From contig NZ_NOJY02000023.1 in assembly GCF_002250835.2 (NCBI RefSeq), positions 1 to 50,585 on the forward strand: a stretch of 50,585 nucleotides of DNA. The letters are read 5' to 3'. The first letter of the stretch is position 1, and each line of letters begins with the position of its first letter. The position numbers and the translations under genes are program-made. Origin of the DNA: Romboutsia weinsteinii (GTDB lineage: Bacteria; Bacillota; Clostridia; Peptostreptococcales; Peptostreptococcaceae). Under the pieces are notes generated by a model. It was not told where the DNA came from. It saw nothing but the letters and a program-made list of their open reading frames with translations, and made no database searches. Shown piece by piece: positions 35,256 through 46,280 of this stretch.

Positions 35256-35846
35256 CTATCTACGGTCTTTATTCACAATAACTTCATCGATTAAGCCATA
35301 TTCTTTAGCTTCTTGAGCACTCATGAAGTTATCACGTTCTGTATCCATTTGAATTTTTTCTAATGGTTGACCTGTTTTCTCAGATAATATTTGGTTTAAA
35401 GATTCTTTCATTCTTATGATTCTCTTTGCATGTATCTCTATGTCTGTTGCTTGCCCTCTAGTCCCACCTAATGGTTGATGTATCATTATTTCACTATTTG
35501 GTAAAGCAAATCTCTTTCCTTTTGCCCCCGCTGTTAACAGGAACGCACCCATTGAAGCAGCCATACCTATACATATTGTACTTACATCTGGCTTGATGTA
35601 TTGCATAGTATCATAGATAGCCATTCCAGCTGTTATACTTCCACCTGGTGAGTTTATATATAAATGAATATCTTTATCTGGGTCATCTGCTTCTAAGAAT
35701 AACAACTGAGCTACTACAAGACCTGCTGTAGCATCATTTACTTCATCTCCTAAAAATATTATTCTATCCTTTAGAAGTCTAGAATATATATCATAGGATC
35801 TTTCTCCTCTTCCTGTTTGTTCAACAACTACAGGTACTAGTGCCAT
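35256..35846 (-). CDS. clpP: ATP-dependent Clp protease proteolytic subunit ClpP
   Basis: Serine protease of 196 residues forming the tetradecameric chamber. Catalytic S98 (GMAASMGAF), H123 (MIHQPLGG) and D172 (TERDNFM) are in place, and the N-terminal hydrophobic [30 protein letters not shown] matches ClpP after its short propeptide. Works with ClpX encoded next door. ATG at 35846 follows AAGGGGG. Between it and tig lies a strong hairpin without T tract. Confidence 0.97.
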   Translation of the reverse strand: MALVPVVVEQTGRGERSYDIYSRLLKDRIIFLGDEVNDATAGLVVAQLLFLEADDPDKDIHLYINSPGGSITAGMAIYDTMQYIKPDVSTICIGMAASMGAFLLTAGAKGKRFALPNSEIMIHQPLGGTRGQATDIEIHAKRIIRMKESLNQILSEKTGQPLEKIQMDTERDNFMSAQEAKEYGLIDEVIVNKDRR

Positions 35847-35887
35847 GGATCATACCCCCTTATATCTACTATTTCTTATATATATAA

Positions 35888-35921
35888 TTTTATAGTAGCC
35901 TAATCATAGGCTACTATAAAA
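35888..35921. other. Strong hairpin between tig and clpP without a T tract
   Basis: A 15-bp perfect stem (TTTTATAGTAGCCTA and complement) with a 4-base loop starts 3 bases after the tig stop. On the coding strand no T run follows, so it is unlikely to terminate transcription. It may act as an mRNA stabiliser or processing site that lets tig and clpP be expressed to different levels from one transcript. Confidence 0.65.
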
Positions 35922-35923
35922 AA

Positions 35924-37210
35924 TTAAGCTATATTTGCATTTTCAACTAATAAATCTATAGTTTTTCTTATCTTTATTTGACCTTTTATATCTTCTTTAT
36001 CTGTATCTTGTAATGAAGATATTAATTTCTCAACTTCCATGTTGTACATAGATGCCATTTTTTCAACTTCTGCAGTTATTTCTTCTTCAGATACTTCTAT
36101 ACCTTCAGCTTCTGCTACAGCTTCTAATACTAAAGAAGATTTAACTAATTTCTCAGCTTCTACTCTTCTTTCTTCTCTTAATTCATCTATGCTTCTTCCA
36201 GTCATTTCTAATAATTGTTGTAAGCTGAATCCTTGGTGTTGTAACTTATAGTTAAGATCCATTAATAAGTTATCTATTTGTTGATCTACCATAGCCTTAG
36301 GTACTTCTAATTCTGTGTTAGCAGCAACCTTTTCAACTATAGCATTTCTCATTTCACCTTCAGCTCTGTTATTTGCTTCTTCTTCTATCTTAGCTCTTAC
36401 ATCAGCTCTTAATTCAGCTAAAGTTTCGAATTCAGTAGTATCTTTAGCAAATTCATCATCTAATGCAGGTACTTCTTTAACCTTTACATCATTAACTTTT
36501 ACATTAAATACTGCAGGCTTTCCAGCTAAAGTATCAACATGGTATTCTTCTGGGAAAGTAACGTTAACTTCTACTTCTTCTCCAGCTTTTTTCCCAACTA
36601 ATTGGTCTTCAAATCCTGGTATGAATGAGTTTGAACCTATAACTAAGTTATGATTTTCTCCTTTTCCACCATCGAAAGCAACTCCATCTTGGAATCCTTC
36701 GAAATCTATAACAGCAGTATCACCATTTTCTATAGCTTTATCTTCAGCGCTTACTAATCTAGCGTTTTTATCTAACATTTCTTCTAATCTTAATTTTACT
36801 TCTTCTTCACTTACAGTATTATCAACTCTAGCTATTTCTATACCTTTGTAAGCTCCTAATTCGAATTCTGGCTTAACTTCAACGTTAACAACCATTACTA
36901 GACCTTTATCTTGGCTTATTTCTTCAACATCTAGGTCTGGTCTGTCTATTGGTTCTATGTTTAATTCTTTTATAGCTGTTGGGTATACTTCTGGGAATAA
37001 TATTTCTATCGCATCATTGTAGAATATTCCTTTTCCGTATTGAGTTTCTATAACAACCTTTGGAGCTTTACCTTTTCTGAATCCTGGTATATTGTACTTA
37101 CCTCTATTTTTAGAGTAAGCTTTATTCACCGCTGATTCAAATTTATTATTATCTACAGTTATTTTTAAAGTAACTTTATTGCCTTCTTTTTTTATTAATT
37201 CTGCTTTCAT
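35924..37210 (-). CDS. tig: Trigger factor (ribosome-bound chaperone)
   Basis: Chaperone and peptidyl-prolyl isomerase of 428 residues. Ribosome-binding signature GFRKGKAP is at residues 43-50. The FKBP-type isomerase domain (about 160-245, GDTAVIDFEGFQDGVAFDGGKGENHNLVIGS in outline) and a long helical C-terminal cradle follow. It meets nascent chains at the exit tunnel. ATG at 37210 follows AGGAGG. First gene of the tig-clpP-clpX set, the usual order in clostridia, with its own promoter at 37291-37320. Confidence 0.97.
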   Translation of the reverse strand: MKAELIKKEGNKVTLKITVDNNKFESAVNKAYSKNRGKYNIPGFRKGKAPKVVIETQYGKGIFYNDAIEILFPEVYPTAIKELNIEPIDRPDLDVEEISQDKGLVMVVNVEVKPEFELGAYKGIEIARVDNTVSEEEVKLRLEEMLDKNARLVSAEDKAIENGDTAVIDFEGFQDGVAFDGGKGENHNLVIGSNSFIPGFEDQLVGKKAGEEVEVNVTFPEEYHVDTLAGKPAVFNVKVNDVKVKEVPALDDEFAKDTTEFETLAELRADVRAKIEEEANNRAEGEMRNAIVEKVAANTELEVPKAMVDQQIDNLLMDLNYKLQHQGFSLQQLLEMTGRSIDELREERRVEAEKLVKSSLVLEAVAEAEGIEVSEEEITAEVEKMASMYNMEVEKLISSLQDTDKEDIKGQIKIRKTIDLLVENANIA

Positions 37211-37290
37211 TTACTTAATTCCTCCTATATATTATGTAATAGTTTGTGATATGGTATTTTAATCCCATTATACATTAATTCAACTCTTTA

Positions 37291-37320
37291 ATTATAGCAC
37301 ATAAGTTTTTTTATTTACAA
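37291..37320 (-). promoter_or_regulatory. Promoter of tig
   Basis: On the minus strand TTGTAA (37320-37315), an 18-base spacer and a TG-extended -10 (TGC-TATAAT, 37296-37291). It lies about 80 bases before the tig start. Confidence 0.6.
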
Positions 37321-37329
37321 GTGTTCCCT

Positions 37330-37866
37330 TTATTTCATAGCCTCTCTACCAATGTCTCTTCCAAAGTATCCACCCCTTACAGTCCTTGTTTCTGACACTG
37401 TAATAAATGCATTTGGATCATAGTCTAAAGCTGTTTTCTCAAATCTAATTAATTTCTTTCTATCTAAGACAATCTGCATAATATATTTTATACCTTCTCT
37501 ACCTCTACCTTCTATTACGGTAACTCCAAAACCATGATCTCTAAGGAAATCTGCAAATTCTTCAACTTGCTTACTCGTAAACACTTGAGCAGTTATAAGT
37601 CCTATAGCAAGCTTAGACTCTAATGTAATTCCTACAACATTTCCTGTAGCAAATCCTAGAGCATATGACATAATCTTTAATGGATTACCCATATCGCTAA
37701 GCACATAGTTCATAGCGGTTAAGTATATTATAATTTCAAATATGCCTATAAAAAATGCCATTTTCTTCATACCTTTAACTACAAATATAGTTCTGATTGT
37801 AGCAAGTGATACGTCTGCACATTTTGCTAAAAAAATCAGTAAATACCCCAATATTAATGTTCCCAT
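37330..37866 (-). CDS. DUF2179 (UPF0316/YebE) membrane protein
   Basis: Protein of 178 residues with three membrane helices in the first 90 residues (LGYLLIFLAKCADVSLATIRTIFVVKG opens the family) and a cytosolic C-terminal DUF2179 domain (GFGVTVIEGRGREGIKYIMQIVLDRK), a fold thought to bind small ligands. Function unknown. ATG at 37866 follows AGGAGG. It follows yfcE by 22 bases, the last gene of a probable rph/rdgB-yfcE-DUF2179 operon. Confidence 0.88.
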   Translation of the reverse strand: MGTLILGYLLIFLAKCADVSLATIRTIFVVKGMKKMAFFIGIFEIIIYLTAMNYVLSDMGNPLKIMSYALGFATGNVVGITLESKLAIGLITAQVFTSKQVEEFADFLRDHGFGVTVIEGRGREGIKYIMQIVLDRKKLIRFEKTALDYDPNAFITVSETRTVRGGYFGRDIGREAMK

Positions 37867-37888
37867 TTCCCCCTCCTGAAATAAACAA

Positions 37889-38359
37889 TTATAATTTCAT
37901 TTTCTCAACACTTACTTGATTATCTTCTATATTAAGTATTACAAAACTTCTGTAATTGACACCTCTAGGAAGAGATACACTTCCTGGGTTTATATAGAGT
38001 ATATTGTCTTTTTCTAGGCATAATGGCGTATGAGTATGCCCAAATATAACTATGTCAGCACCAACTTTTTTAGCTTTTGATTCTAGCTCTTTTATACCAT
38101 ACTTAACTCCATAATTGTCTCCATGACACAGAAATATCTTTTTATCAACTATATCAATTTCCAATTCTTCTTCAACATTTTCAAAATCACAATTTCCTTT
38201 GACAGCCATAGTGCCTATACCAGTCATCGAATATAAGTATTTCGAATCTTCAAAATTATCCCCTGCATGTATTATTAAATCACATTCCTTTAGATATGGT
38301 ATAGCCTCATCTATACATTTCTTAATTCTATGTGTATCACTTAATACCCCTATTTTCAT
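37889..38359 (-). CDS. YfcE/MJ0936-type metallophosphoesterase
   Basis: Phosphoesterase of 156 residues. Metal-binding motifs: D7-x-H9 in LSDTHR, D34 in HAGDN, GNCD in the middle, GH at HGDN, and the final GHTHTP. Members hydrolyse phosphodiesters in vitro; the natural substrate is unsettled. The start ATG shares one base with the rph/rdgB stop (TAATG), so its translation is coupled to that gene. Confidence 0.92.
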   Translation of the reverse strand: MKIGVLSDTHRIKKCIDEAIPYLKECDLIIHAGDNFEDSKYLYSMTGIGTMAVKGNCDFENVEEELEIDIVDKKIFLCHGDNYGVKYGIKELESKAKKVGADIVIFGHTHTPLCLEKDNILYINPGSVSLPRGVNYRSFVILNIEDNQVSVEKMKL

Positions 38360-39708
38360 TATCTTGATATCCTCTTATTAAATTCATTTTTCATTAATTT
38401 TAATGAATTTGCTCTGTGGCTTATTGCATTCTTTATTGAAGCTGGTATTTCTCCAAATGTCTTGTTATATTTATCTACTATAAATAAACAGTCATAACCA
38501 AATCCATTGTCACCTTTTTCTTCCATAGCTATTGTACCCTCACAAGTTCCTCTTACTACAAACTCTTTTCCGTCAGGGAATACTACCGCTATAGCAGATA
38601 CGAATCTTGCACTTCTTTGGCTCATAGGTACATTTTTCATCATCTTTAATAATTTCTCTCTATTATCCGCATCAGTAGCATCTTCTCCTGCAAATCTAGC
38701 AGAATATACTCCTGGCTTTTTGCCTATAGCATCTACTTCTAATCCTGAATCATCAGATATTGATATCATGTTAGTTTTTTGTGCTATTACTCTTGCCTTT
38801 ATAAGAGCATTTTCTTCAAATGTTTTACCATCTTCTACTATTTCTATTCCTGCTAAATCAACATCTTTTAATGAATTTATCTTGTAATCAAAATCCTTTA
38901 ATATAGCACCTATTTCTTCTAGTTTATGCGCATTATTAGTCGCTATTACTACTTCATTTCCGTAGTCTACACCTAATATTTCATCAGCAATTTCTCCTAA
39001 AGCTTTTCTTTGCTCTTTTATTAACACTTGATTTCCTATTTCACCAAGCTTTAAAAGTTCATTTAAATCATCTCTTGAGAATGGTCTTTCTTCTCCTGTA
39101 CCTTGAACTTCAACAAATTCTCCACTATCAGTCATTATAACGTTCATATCTACTTGCGCACTAGAATCTTCTTCGTAACATAAGTCTAACATATGAGTCT
39201 TATTCACTATACCTACACTTATAGCAGATACGAAGTTTCTTATTGGCATTTCTTTTATTGCTTTTGATTTATATAATTTATGTATTGCATCAGCTACTGC
39301 AACAAAAGCTCCAGTTATAGATGCTGTTCTAGTACCACCATCAGCCTGTATAACATCACAGTCAACCCAAATAGTTCTTTCTCCTATTTTATCTAAAGAT
39401 ACAACTGATCTTATAGCTCTACCTATTAATCTCTGTATTTCTTGAGTTCTTCCATCTATCTTTCCTCTTGATGACTCTCTTATCTTTCTTTGGTGCGTAG
39501 ACCTTGGAAGCATAGAGTATTCAGCATTTATCCACCCTGTTCCACTATTTCTTAAAAAAGGAGGGACCTTATCTTCTATTGAAGCTGTACATATTACCTT
39601 AGTTTCTCCCATTTCTATAAGCACAGAACCTTCTGCATATCTCGTATAGTTCCTAGTTATTTTTATATCTCTTATTTCATCATTTTTTCTATTACCTATT
39701 CTAGCCAT
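38359..39708 (-). CDS. Fused RNase PH and RdgB/HAM1 nucleotide pyrophosphatase
   Basis: Fusion of 449 residues. Residues 1-245 are RNase PH, the phosphate-dependent 3' exonuclease of tRNA ([38 protein letters not shown]). Residues 251-449 are an ITP/XTP/dITP pyrophosphatase ([44 protein letters not shown]) that clears damaged purine nucleotides. Both halves look complete. Other bacteria often keep the two as neighbours; this fused form is known in relatives. ATG at 39708 follows GAGAGG. It lies 109 bases after ligA with no visible terminator. Confidence 0.95.
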   Translation of the reverse strand: MARIGNRKNDEIRDIKITRNYTRYAEGSVLIEMGETKVICTASIEDKVPPFLRNSGTGWINAEYSMLPRSTHQRKIRESSRGKIDGRTQEIQRLIGRAIRSVVSLDKIGERTIWVDCDVIQADGGTRTASITGAFVAVADAIHKLYKSKAIKEMPIRNFVSAISVGIVNKTHMLDLCYEEDSSAQVDMNVIMTDSGEFVEVQGTGEERPFSRDDLNELLKLGEIGNQVLIKEQRKALGEIADEILGVDYGNEVVIATNNAHKLEEIGAILKDFDYKINSLKDVDLAGIEIVEDGKTFEENALIKARVIAQKTNMISISDDSGLEVDAIGKKPGVYSARFAGEDATDADNREKLLKMMKNVPMSQRSARFVSAIAVVFPDGKEFVVRGTCEGTIAMEEKGDNGFGYDCLFIVDKYNKTFGEIPASIKNAISHRANSLKLMKNEFNKRISR

Positions 39709-39817
39709 GTTGATACCTCTCTCAAATCAATTATTAAACTTTTATATTTAGTCTCTACTCTATCTATTATATACATATTTTACTAACAACTTTATATATT
39801 TTATAAAAATAAATTTA

Positions 39818-41845
<2,028 letters not shown>

Positions 41846-41973
41846 TCACCTCTTATTTAATATTATTGCCATTTTATAACTTTATATTGTTTAGTATATC
41901 ATTATAGTTTTGTCCTTTTAAATATTTTATTTTATACAATTCTAATATTTTAATTTATAATTGTATATTTTAC

Positions 41974-41994
41974 TAATTCAAATCCTTTGAATTA
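41974..41994. promoter_or_regulatory. 9-3-9 palindrome upstream of the spore-surface-like gene
   Basis: TAATTCAAA-TCC-TTTGAATTA, perfect arms. It lies just before a TTGAAC-N16-TAATAG promoter-like pair (42001-42028) and 80 bases before the start at 42076, in the divergent region shared with ligA. Possible operator; the binding factor is unknown. Confidence 0.4.
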
Positions 41995-42075
41995 AGTTAA
42001 TTGAACTTTTTATATGTATTAATAATAGAATGTATTAAGTTTATTTTAGATATTTTAATTGAAAGGATGATTATT

Positions 42076-43056
42076 ATGAATAATACATCGTTGCAAATAA
42101 AATGCTCTATTCCAGCAACACTTACTACTAATAGCAACCTTATATTTGATAATATAAGATACTCTCACGGTAACATTACTTATTCTAATATTACTGGTGA
42201 GATAACGTTTAATGAAACTGGAAATTACCTTATTAACTGGTGGGTTGCTACACAACTGGCTTTGAATTCTAATTCTGTTACCTTCGCACTTAGCTCTTCA
42301 CAAGGAGATATAGTCAAAGGATGTTCTCCCATAAAAACTGGAGAAGTCTTTGGAACTGCAATTATTAATATAATCACACCTAATACTACCCTATCATTAA
42401 AAAATATCAATCCTGGTAGTATAACTCTTTCTAGATCAACACCTATTCAAGCTTCACTAGTTGCTGTTCAATATGACACAAACACATCTGAGGGACTTAG
42501 TAATACATCCTTGTGTTTTTCTTACTTACAATTAGCTCATATTATAAAGCAACTTATAGAAAAATACCCCAACTATACTATGTCTATTTTTACAACATCT
42601 TTAGCCTCATCCCCTCTAACAGGTAAACCTTATCAATTATATTCTTCAAACCCAAACAGTGACGTTGGTATTTTTATAATAAATAATAACGGTGGTTTAA
42701 TATCAATACCTATAAATCATATTATAGCAATATATGTTGGAGATGGATCTGTGTACGATACAAGTATAACCTACTTGATCCCAGATATACCAATTCCAAA
42801 GGGCTGTGATACAGATATGATTACTTCTATAAAAAATTATTTATCAGTAGGGTATCATATATCATTTTCACTGGGTGTGAATACATCTGGAGAAGGAGAT
42901 GTTTATAAAAATGAATATGCTATGCTTGTATTAGCTGATTCAGGTGGAAATACACCTCTATTTATCCCTCCACTAGAAATAGTTGCATTATCTATAGATT
43001 CAACAAGCACTCCAGCCTTAGGTAGCAATTTATCTATTTCTAGTAGATTGCCATAA
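42076..43056 (+). CDS. BclA-C-like domain protein with unrecognised second domain (probable spore-surface protein)
   Basis: Protein of 326 residues without signal peptide. Residues 1 to about 140 resemble the C-terminal C1q/TNF-like jelly-roll of BclA exosporium proteins: alternating short strands, ITFNETGNYLINWWVATQL, and SRSTPIQASLVAVQ near the end. No collagen Gly-X-Y repeat is present. Residues about 145-326 form a second domain that I cannot name (FSYLQLAHIIKQLIEKYPNY, GKPYQLYSSNPNSDVGIFI, INHIIAIYVGDG, NEYAMLVLADSGGNTPLFIP). It may be an exosporium or coat component; this is inference. The frame can be opened at 42001, but the ATG at 42076 has AAAGGA 8 bases in front. A plus-strand orphan among minus-strand genes. 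Confidence 0.75.
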   Translation: MNNTSLQIKCSIPATLTTNSNLIFDNIRYSHGNITYSNITGEITFNETGNYLINWWVATQLALNSNSVTFALSSSQGDIVKGCSPIKTGEVFGTAIINIITPNTTLSLKNINPGSITLSRSTPIQASLVAVQYDTNTSEGLSNTSLCFSYLQLAHIIKQLIEKYPNYTMSIFTTSLASSPLTGKPYQLYSSNPNSDVGIFIINNNGGLISIPINHIIAIYVGDGSVYDTSITYLIPDIPIPKGCDTDMITSIKNYLSVGYHISFSLGVNTSGEGDVYKNEYAMLVLADSGGNTPLFIPPLEIVALSIDSTSTPALGSNLSISSRLP

Positions 43057-43121
43057 ATACAGAAATCTAGTAAATATAATTAATACGTATCTATTTATAA
43101 ATTATTTAGCTCATCCAGCTT

Positions 43122-43165
43122 AAAAAACTAGAAGGTGCAATTTTAAATACACCTTCTAGTTTTTT
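43122..43165. terminator. Bidirectional terminator
   Basis: Perfect 16-bp stem (AAAAAACTAGAAGGTG and complement) with a 12-base loop. It serves the convergent spore-surface-like gene and the dehydrogenase gene, whose stop codon it overlaps. Confidence 0.9.
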
Positions 43166-44099
43166 AATATCCCTTTTTTATATCCACAATATTATTTATA
43201 TTTTTGCCCTGTATATAGCTTTTTAAATTACTATATATAGTGTTAAAAGTTCTATCTTTGTTCATATTAGATATCCAAGAATTATGAGGTGTTATTATTA
43301 CATTTTCATACTGCCACAAACTATTTTCTGTACTCAGTGGTTCTTCTTCAAAAACATCTAATGCAACCCCTTTAAACTTTCTGATATTTTTTATTAAATC
43401 ATCCTCATGAATTATGTTCCCTCTACCTACATTTATAAATACTGAGTTATCTTTCATAATTTTAAACTTATTATCATTAATCATACCTATAGTTTCCTTA
43501 GTAGATGGTATAGTAACAACTACTACATCGCACTCTCTAAATACTATATCCATATCTTCAGTAGAAAAACATCTATCGAAATAGTCAGTGTCTCTACCTT
43601 TTGTATTTACTCCCCATATTTCCACTTCGAAAGCCTTTAATCTTTTGGCAGCCTCTGTTGCTATAGTTCCAGTACCTATAAACCCAATTGTTTTGCCACA
43701 CAATTCCTCAACTGAATAATCAACTCTCCAAATTTTATTTAATTGTTGGTTATATAGATTCATAGTATTTTTATATATTTCAAGTATATACATTACAATC
43801 CATTCTCCCATAGGTATGCTATATCCACCTCTATTGTTTGCTAGCAAAATATCATTTTCTATGATACTTCTCTTAGGTACTTGATCGATTCCTACACTTG
43901 TGATTTGTATGTACCTTAGATTTTTCATTTTATCTATATCTAAATTGCTAAACGGATTATAAGTCACTAATACTTGTGCTAAATTTATTTCATCATTATT
44001 TTCTATTTTACGCTCTGGTATATACATGAGGTCGTATCCTAAGTCTCTTATCTTTTGAAACTTTTCTTCTCCGTAATTTTCGGTAAATAAAACTTTCAT
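43164..44099 (-). CDS. D-isomer-specific 2-hydroxyacid dehydrogenase family protein
   Basis: NAD-dependent dehydrogenase of 311 residues. The nucleotide motif is GFIGTGTIATEAAKRL (GxGxxA, alanine where glycine is usual), with the catalytic set NVGRGNIIHEDDL (arginine region), DVFEEEPLS (glutamate) and ITPHNSW (histidine). It reduces a 2-keto acid to a D-2-hydroxy acid, or the reverse; the substrate cannot be told. An ATG at 44114 lies upstream, but it directly precedes the GGAGGAG site; the ATG at 44099 (MKVLFTENYG) is the better start. Confidence 0.87.
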   Translation of the reverse strand: MKVLFTENYGEEKFQKIRDLGYDLMYIPERKIENNDEINLAQVLVTYNPFSNLDIDKMKNLRYIQITSVGIDQVPKRSIIENDILLANNRGGYSIPMGEWIVMYILEIYKNTMNLYNQQLNKIWRVDYSVEELCGKTIGFIGTGTIATEAAKRLKAFEVEIWGVNTKGRDTDYFDRCFSTEDMDIVFRECDVVVVTIPSTKETIGMINDNKFKIMKDNSVFINVGRGNIIHEDDLIKNIRKFKGVALDVFEEEPLSTENSLWQYENVIITPHNSWISNMNKDRTFNTIYSNLKSYIQGKNINNIVDIKKGY

Positions 44100-44164
44100 T
44101 TTACTCTCCTCCATATTTAATCTAAATATTTTACTCGATACTTATTTTTATTATATTTATAACT

Positions 44165-44195
44165 AAAAAAGTCCTTCAAAATTTTTGAAGGACTT
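44165..44195 (-). terminator. Terminator of the DUF3783-like gene
   Basis: AAGTCCTTCAAAA / TTTTGAAGGACTT with T run (TTTTTTAG) on the minus strand. It lies about 130 bases after the stop, leaving a long 3' untranslated region. Confidence 0.8.
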
Positions 44196-44207
44196 AATCT
44201 ATTTTAA

Positions 44208-44260
44208 AATAAATGCACTGGCTATGATGTTAATACTGCGAGGTGTGATTGCATTTATTT
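44208..44260. other. Inverted repeat in the 3' untranslated region
   Basis: AAATAAATGCA (44208-44218) and TGCATTTATTT (44250-44260) are perfect 11-bp arms around a 31-base loop that is clearly richer in G and C than its flanks. Together with the following terminator it would form a two-hairpin 3' end on the minus strand, the usual look of a 3'-derived small RNA. This is only structural evidence. Confidence 0.4.
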
Positions 44261-44323
44261 AAATATATTTTAACCAATTTAACATTCTTTATATATAAAT
44301 TTTTTAATTTCTAATATATTTTA

Positions 44324-44746
44324 TTATTTATGATTAATAGTCTTTCCACTTTTCATAGCTTGTCTCTCTTCTTCCAGGTTCATTATTAGATTATTTAAAG
44401 TCCAATCAATAGATGTATCAGTTACCATAGCAGTTAGAGGCCTCATTATTTTCATTTTCTTAAGACTATCTAAGAATGCATTTATTTTATTATGAGGCAT
44501 ATTGTTAAATATTATTGATTTATTTTTCATACCATTATTACACTCACCAGATAATTTATCCTCTAGTATATCTCTTATTACGCTATCCCCATTTATATTA
44601 TTTAAGATAATATGATCTCTCATACCTAGCATACTACTTATATTTCTTATTGTTAATAATTCCTTCTTATCAAAATTTACTATCAGTATGCAACTTCTAT
44701 CATGTTTATCCTGCACATTAACATTATTAATTTTTTCAAACGACAT
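44324..44746 (-). CDS. DUF3783-like small protein, unknown function
   Basis: Protein of 140 residues, soluble. The C-terminal half (SIIFNNMPHNKINAFLDSLKK, then RPLTAMVTDTSIDWTLNNLIMNLEEE) resembles DUF3783, whose members in clostridia have no known role to me. The N-terminal half (ILIVNFDKKELLTIRNISSMLGMRDHIILNN) has the look of a small alpha/beta fold. A longer frame begins at 44791, but the ATG at 44746 has GGGAGGAAC in front and gives the start MSFEKINN. Single gene. Confidence 0.7.
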   Translation of the reverse strand: MSFEKINNVNVQDKHDRSCILIVNFDKKELLTIRNISSMLGMRDHIILNNINGDSVIRDILEDKLSGECNNGMKNKSIIFNNMPHNKINAFLDSLKKMKIMRPLTAMVTDTSIDWTLNNLIMNLEEERQAMKSGKTINHK

Positions 44747-44818
44747 ACTTGTTCCTCCCTTTAAAATGCTTACTATATTAATTTTTACCACAAGAAGCTA
44801 TAATTAAAACATCTCTAT

Positions 44819-44867
44819 AAAAAAGAAAAATAAGAAGATATATTAGATCTGCTTATTTTTCTTTTTT
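44819..44867. terminator. Terminator of the flippase-like gene
   Basis: AAAAAAGAAAAATAAG / CTTATTTTTCTTTTTT, a 16-bp perfect AT-rich stem with a 17-base loop; 3 bases after the stop. Confidence 0.75.
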
Positions 44868-44870
44868 ATT

Positions 44871-45929
44871 TTATACAAGTTCACTTGCTATTTGTGTATA
44901 ATTTTTCTTTTTCATTCTATAATGAGTTATTACTGTAAATACTCCGCTTCCTATTAATATCAAATAATACATAAATCCACCATATAAAAATACTGCATAT
45001 CCCATAAGAGGCTTAGGGAATACTGTATTAAATATTGTAAAGAATGCTATCTCATTTGCCCCTATGTTACCTGGTGTAGGTATTGGAGATATTGCCATAT
45101 ATAAGAATGCTTGTAAAGTTAATAAATATATATAGCTATGACCATCTAAGTTAAATGCTTTGTATATCCAAAACGATATACTAAAGTAACAAGTTAATTG
45201 TATTACTGTAAGTACTATAGTTAAAAACAAAACTCTCTTATTCTTAATTATCGACCTTACAGACTGGCTATATTCATCTATAAAACTTTCAACATTATCT
45301 AGCTTCTTAACTAAGAATTCAAAGGTTTTATATCTAGATATAAAACCTATAATAAAACGTGCAATTATTTTAACCTTATTTGGATTTAATACTACTAACA
45401 CTGCCATAATAATAGTAAATGCATTTATTGCTATTCCCATATAAACTAAAAGCATCATTCCAGGCATTTTGCCTTTTAAAGAAGCTGAATTTATTAAAAT
45501 TAGTGAGCTACAATAAATAGTAACCATAGTCTGATAAATAAGAGATTTATTAGTTACTATTGCACTTGACTTACTTAGAGGAACTTTACACTTATTAAGT
45601 ATATAAATTTGCATTGGCTGACTTCCCGATGCAAAAGGAGTAACTAAATTATAATAAAACCCCATAATAGCTAATTTAAATCCTATGAATCTTACTTTTA
45701 CCTTCTGTGTGTCATCAATCATAATCTTTAGCACTAGCCCTTCAAGGTATACATAAAGCGATATTGACAATGCACCCAGTAAAATAAATTTTGAGTCTAC
45801 CATCTTCACTACACTAGAGAGCATACTAATGTCTAAGCTCTTGAATACTAGATAAGTAGTTATTGCCATTAGTAAAATTAAAAATGTATATTGTAATAAA
45901 CTTTTATTTATGTTTTTGAATTTATTCAT
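44871..45929 (-). CDS. Lysylphosphatidylglycerol synthase-type membrane protein (UPF0104, PF03706)
   Basis: Membrane protein of 352 residues with about eight helices, equivalent to the flippase half of MprF without the aminoacyl-transferase domain. Family marks: YYNLVTPFASGSQPMQIYILNK and AISPIPTPGNIGANEIAFFTIF. Likely moves or modifies a lipid in the cytoplasmic membrane; substrate unknown. ATG at 45929 follows GGAAAGG. Own terminator; no partner gene adjacent. Confidence 0.87.
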   Translation of the reverse strand: MNKFKNINKSLLQYTFLILLMAITTYLVFKSLDISMLSSVVKMVDSKFILLGALSISLYVYLEGLVLKIMIDDTQKVKVRFIGFKLAIMGFYYNLVTPFASGSQPMQIYILNKCKVPLSKSSAIVTNKSLIYQTMVTIYCSSLILINSASLKGKMPGMMLLVYMGIAINAFTIIMAVLVVLNPNKVKIIARFIIGFISRYKTFEFLVKKLDNVESFIDEYSQSVRSIIKNKRVLFLTIVLTVIQLTCYFSISFWIYKAFNLDGHSYIYLLTLQAFLYMAISPIPTPGNIGANEIAFFTIFNTVFPKPLMGYAVFLYGGFMYYLILIGSGVFTVITHYRMKKKNYTQIASELV

Positions 45930-46280
45930 TTAATTTTCCTAACCTTTCCCTGTATTTAAGTTATTAAAATTATTTCTACCTCTAGTATATCTTATAAATC
46001 TTAAATTTTTATTACAAATAGTCTTACAATTTTGTTATATTCTTATTTTATTTTAATTAATCCCACTAGTGCTCTTACTCATTGAATATGATAGTACTCC
46101 AATTGATGTTACCAAGATAGGGTATTCTCCATCTATTTTCTAAATTTATATTGCTTAATTTAAATATATATTAATTGTTTAATTTTATACATGTATGCAT
46201 CAATAAATAACCATAGCTCTTATCCTTCTTAACTAAAAAAGCTATCAAGAAATTTCTTGATAGCTTTGTAAAAGTTATAT
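45930..46280. other. Intergenic region with possible gene remnant
   Basis: About 350 bases. It holds the rlmD terminator (46235-46264). In the middle, 46056-46139 on the minus strand is an open stretch of 28 codons with protein-like composition (EYPILVTSIGVLSYSMSK in part). It has no start codon or ribosome binding site and could be the tail of a decayed gene. The rest is AT-rich with nothing recognised. Confidence 0.4.
46235..46264 (-). terminator. Terminator of rlmD
   Basis: GCTATCAAGAAA / TTTCTTGATAGC, a 12-bp perfect palindrome (loop opens in practice), followed by TTTTTT on the minus strand; 16 bases after the stop. Confidence 0.88.

Noticed and set aside
35888..35921. Hairpin as terminator of tig
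   Set aside because: No T tract follows it on the coding strand; the T run lies on the wrong side.
42001..42075. N-terminal extension of the spore-surface-like protein
   Set aside because: The extension starts at a TTG with no site, while ATG 42076 has AAAGGA at correct spacing; the extra residues are not part of the domain.
42076..43056. Collagen-like BclA protein
   Set aside because: There is no Gly-X-Y repeat; only the C-terminal-type jelly roll is recognisable.
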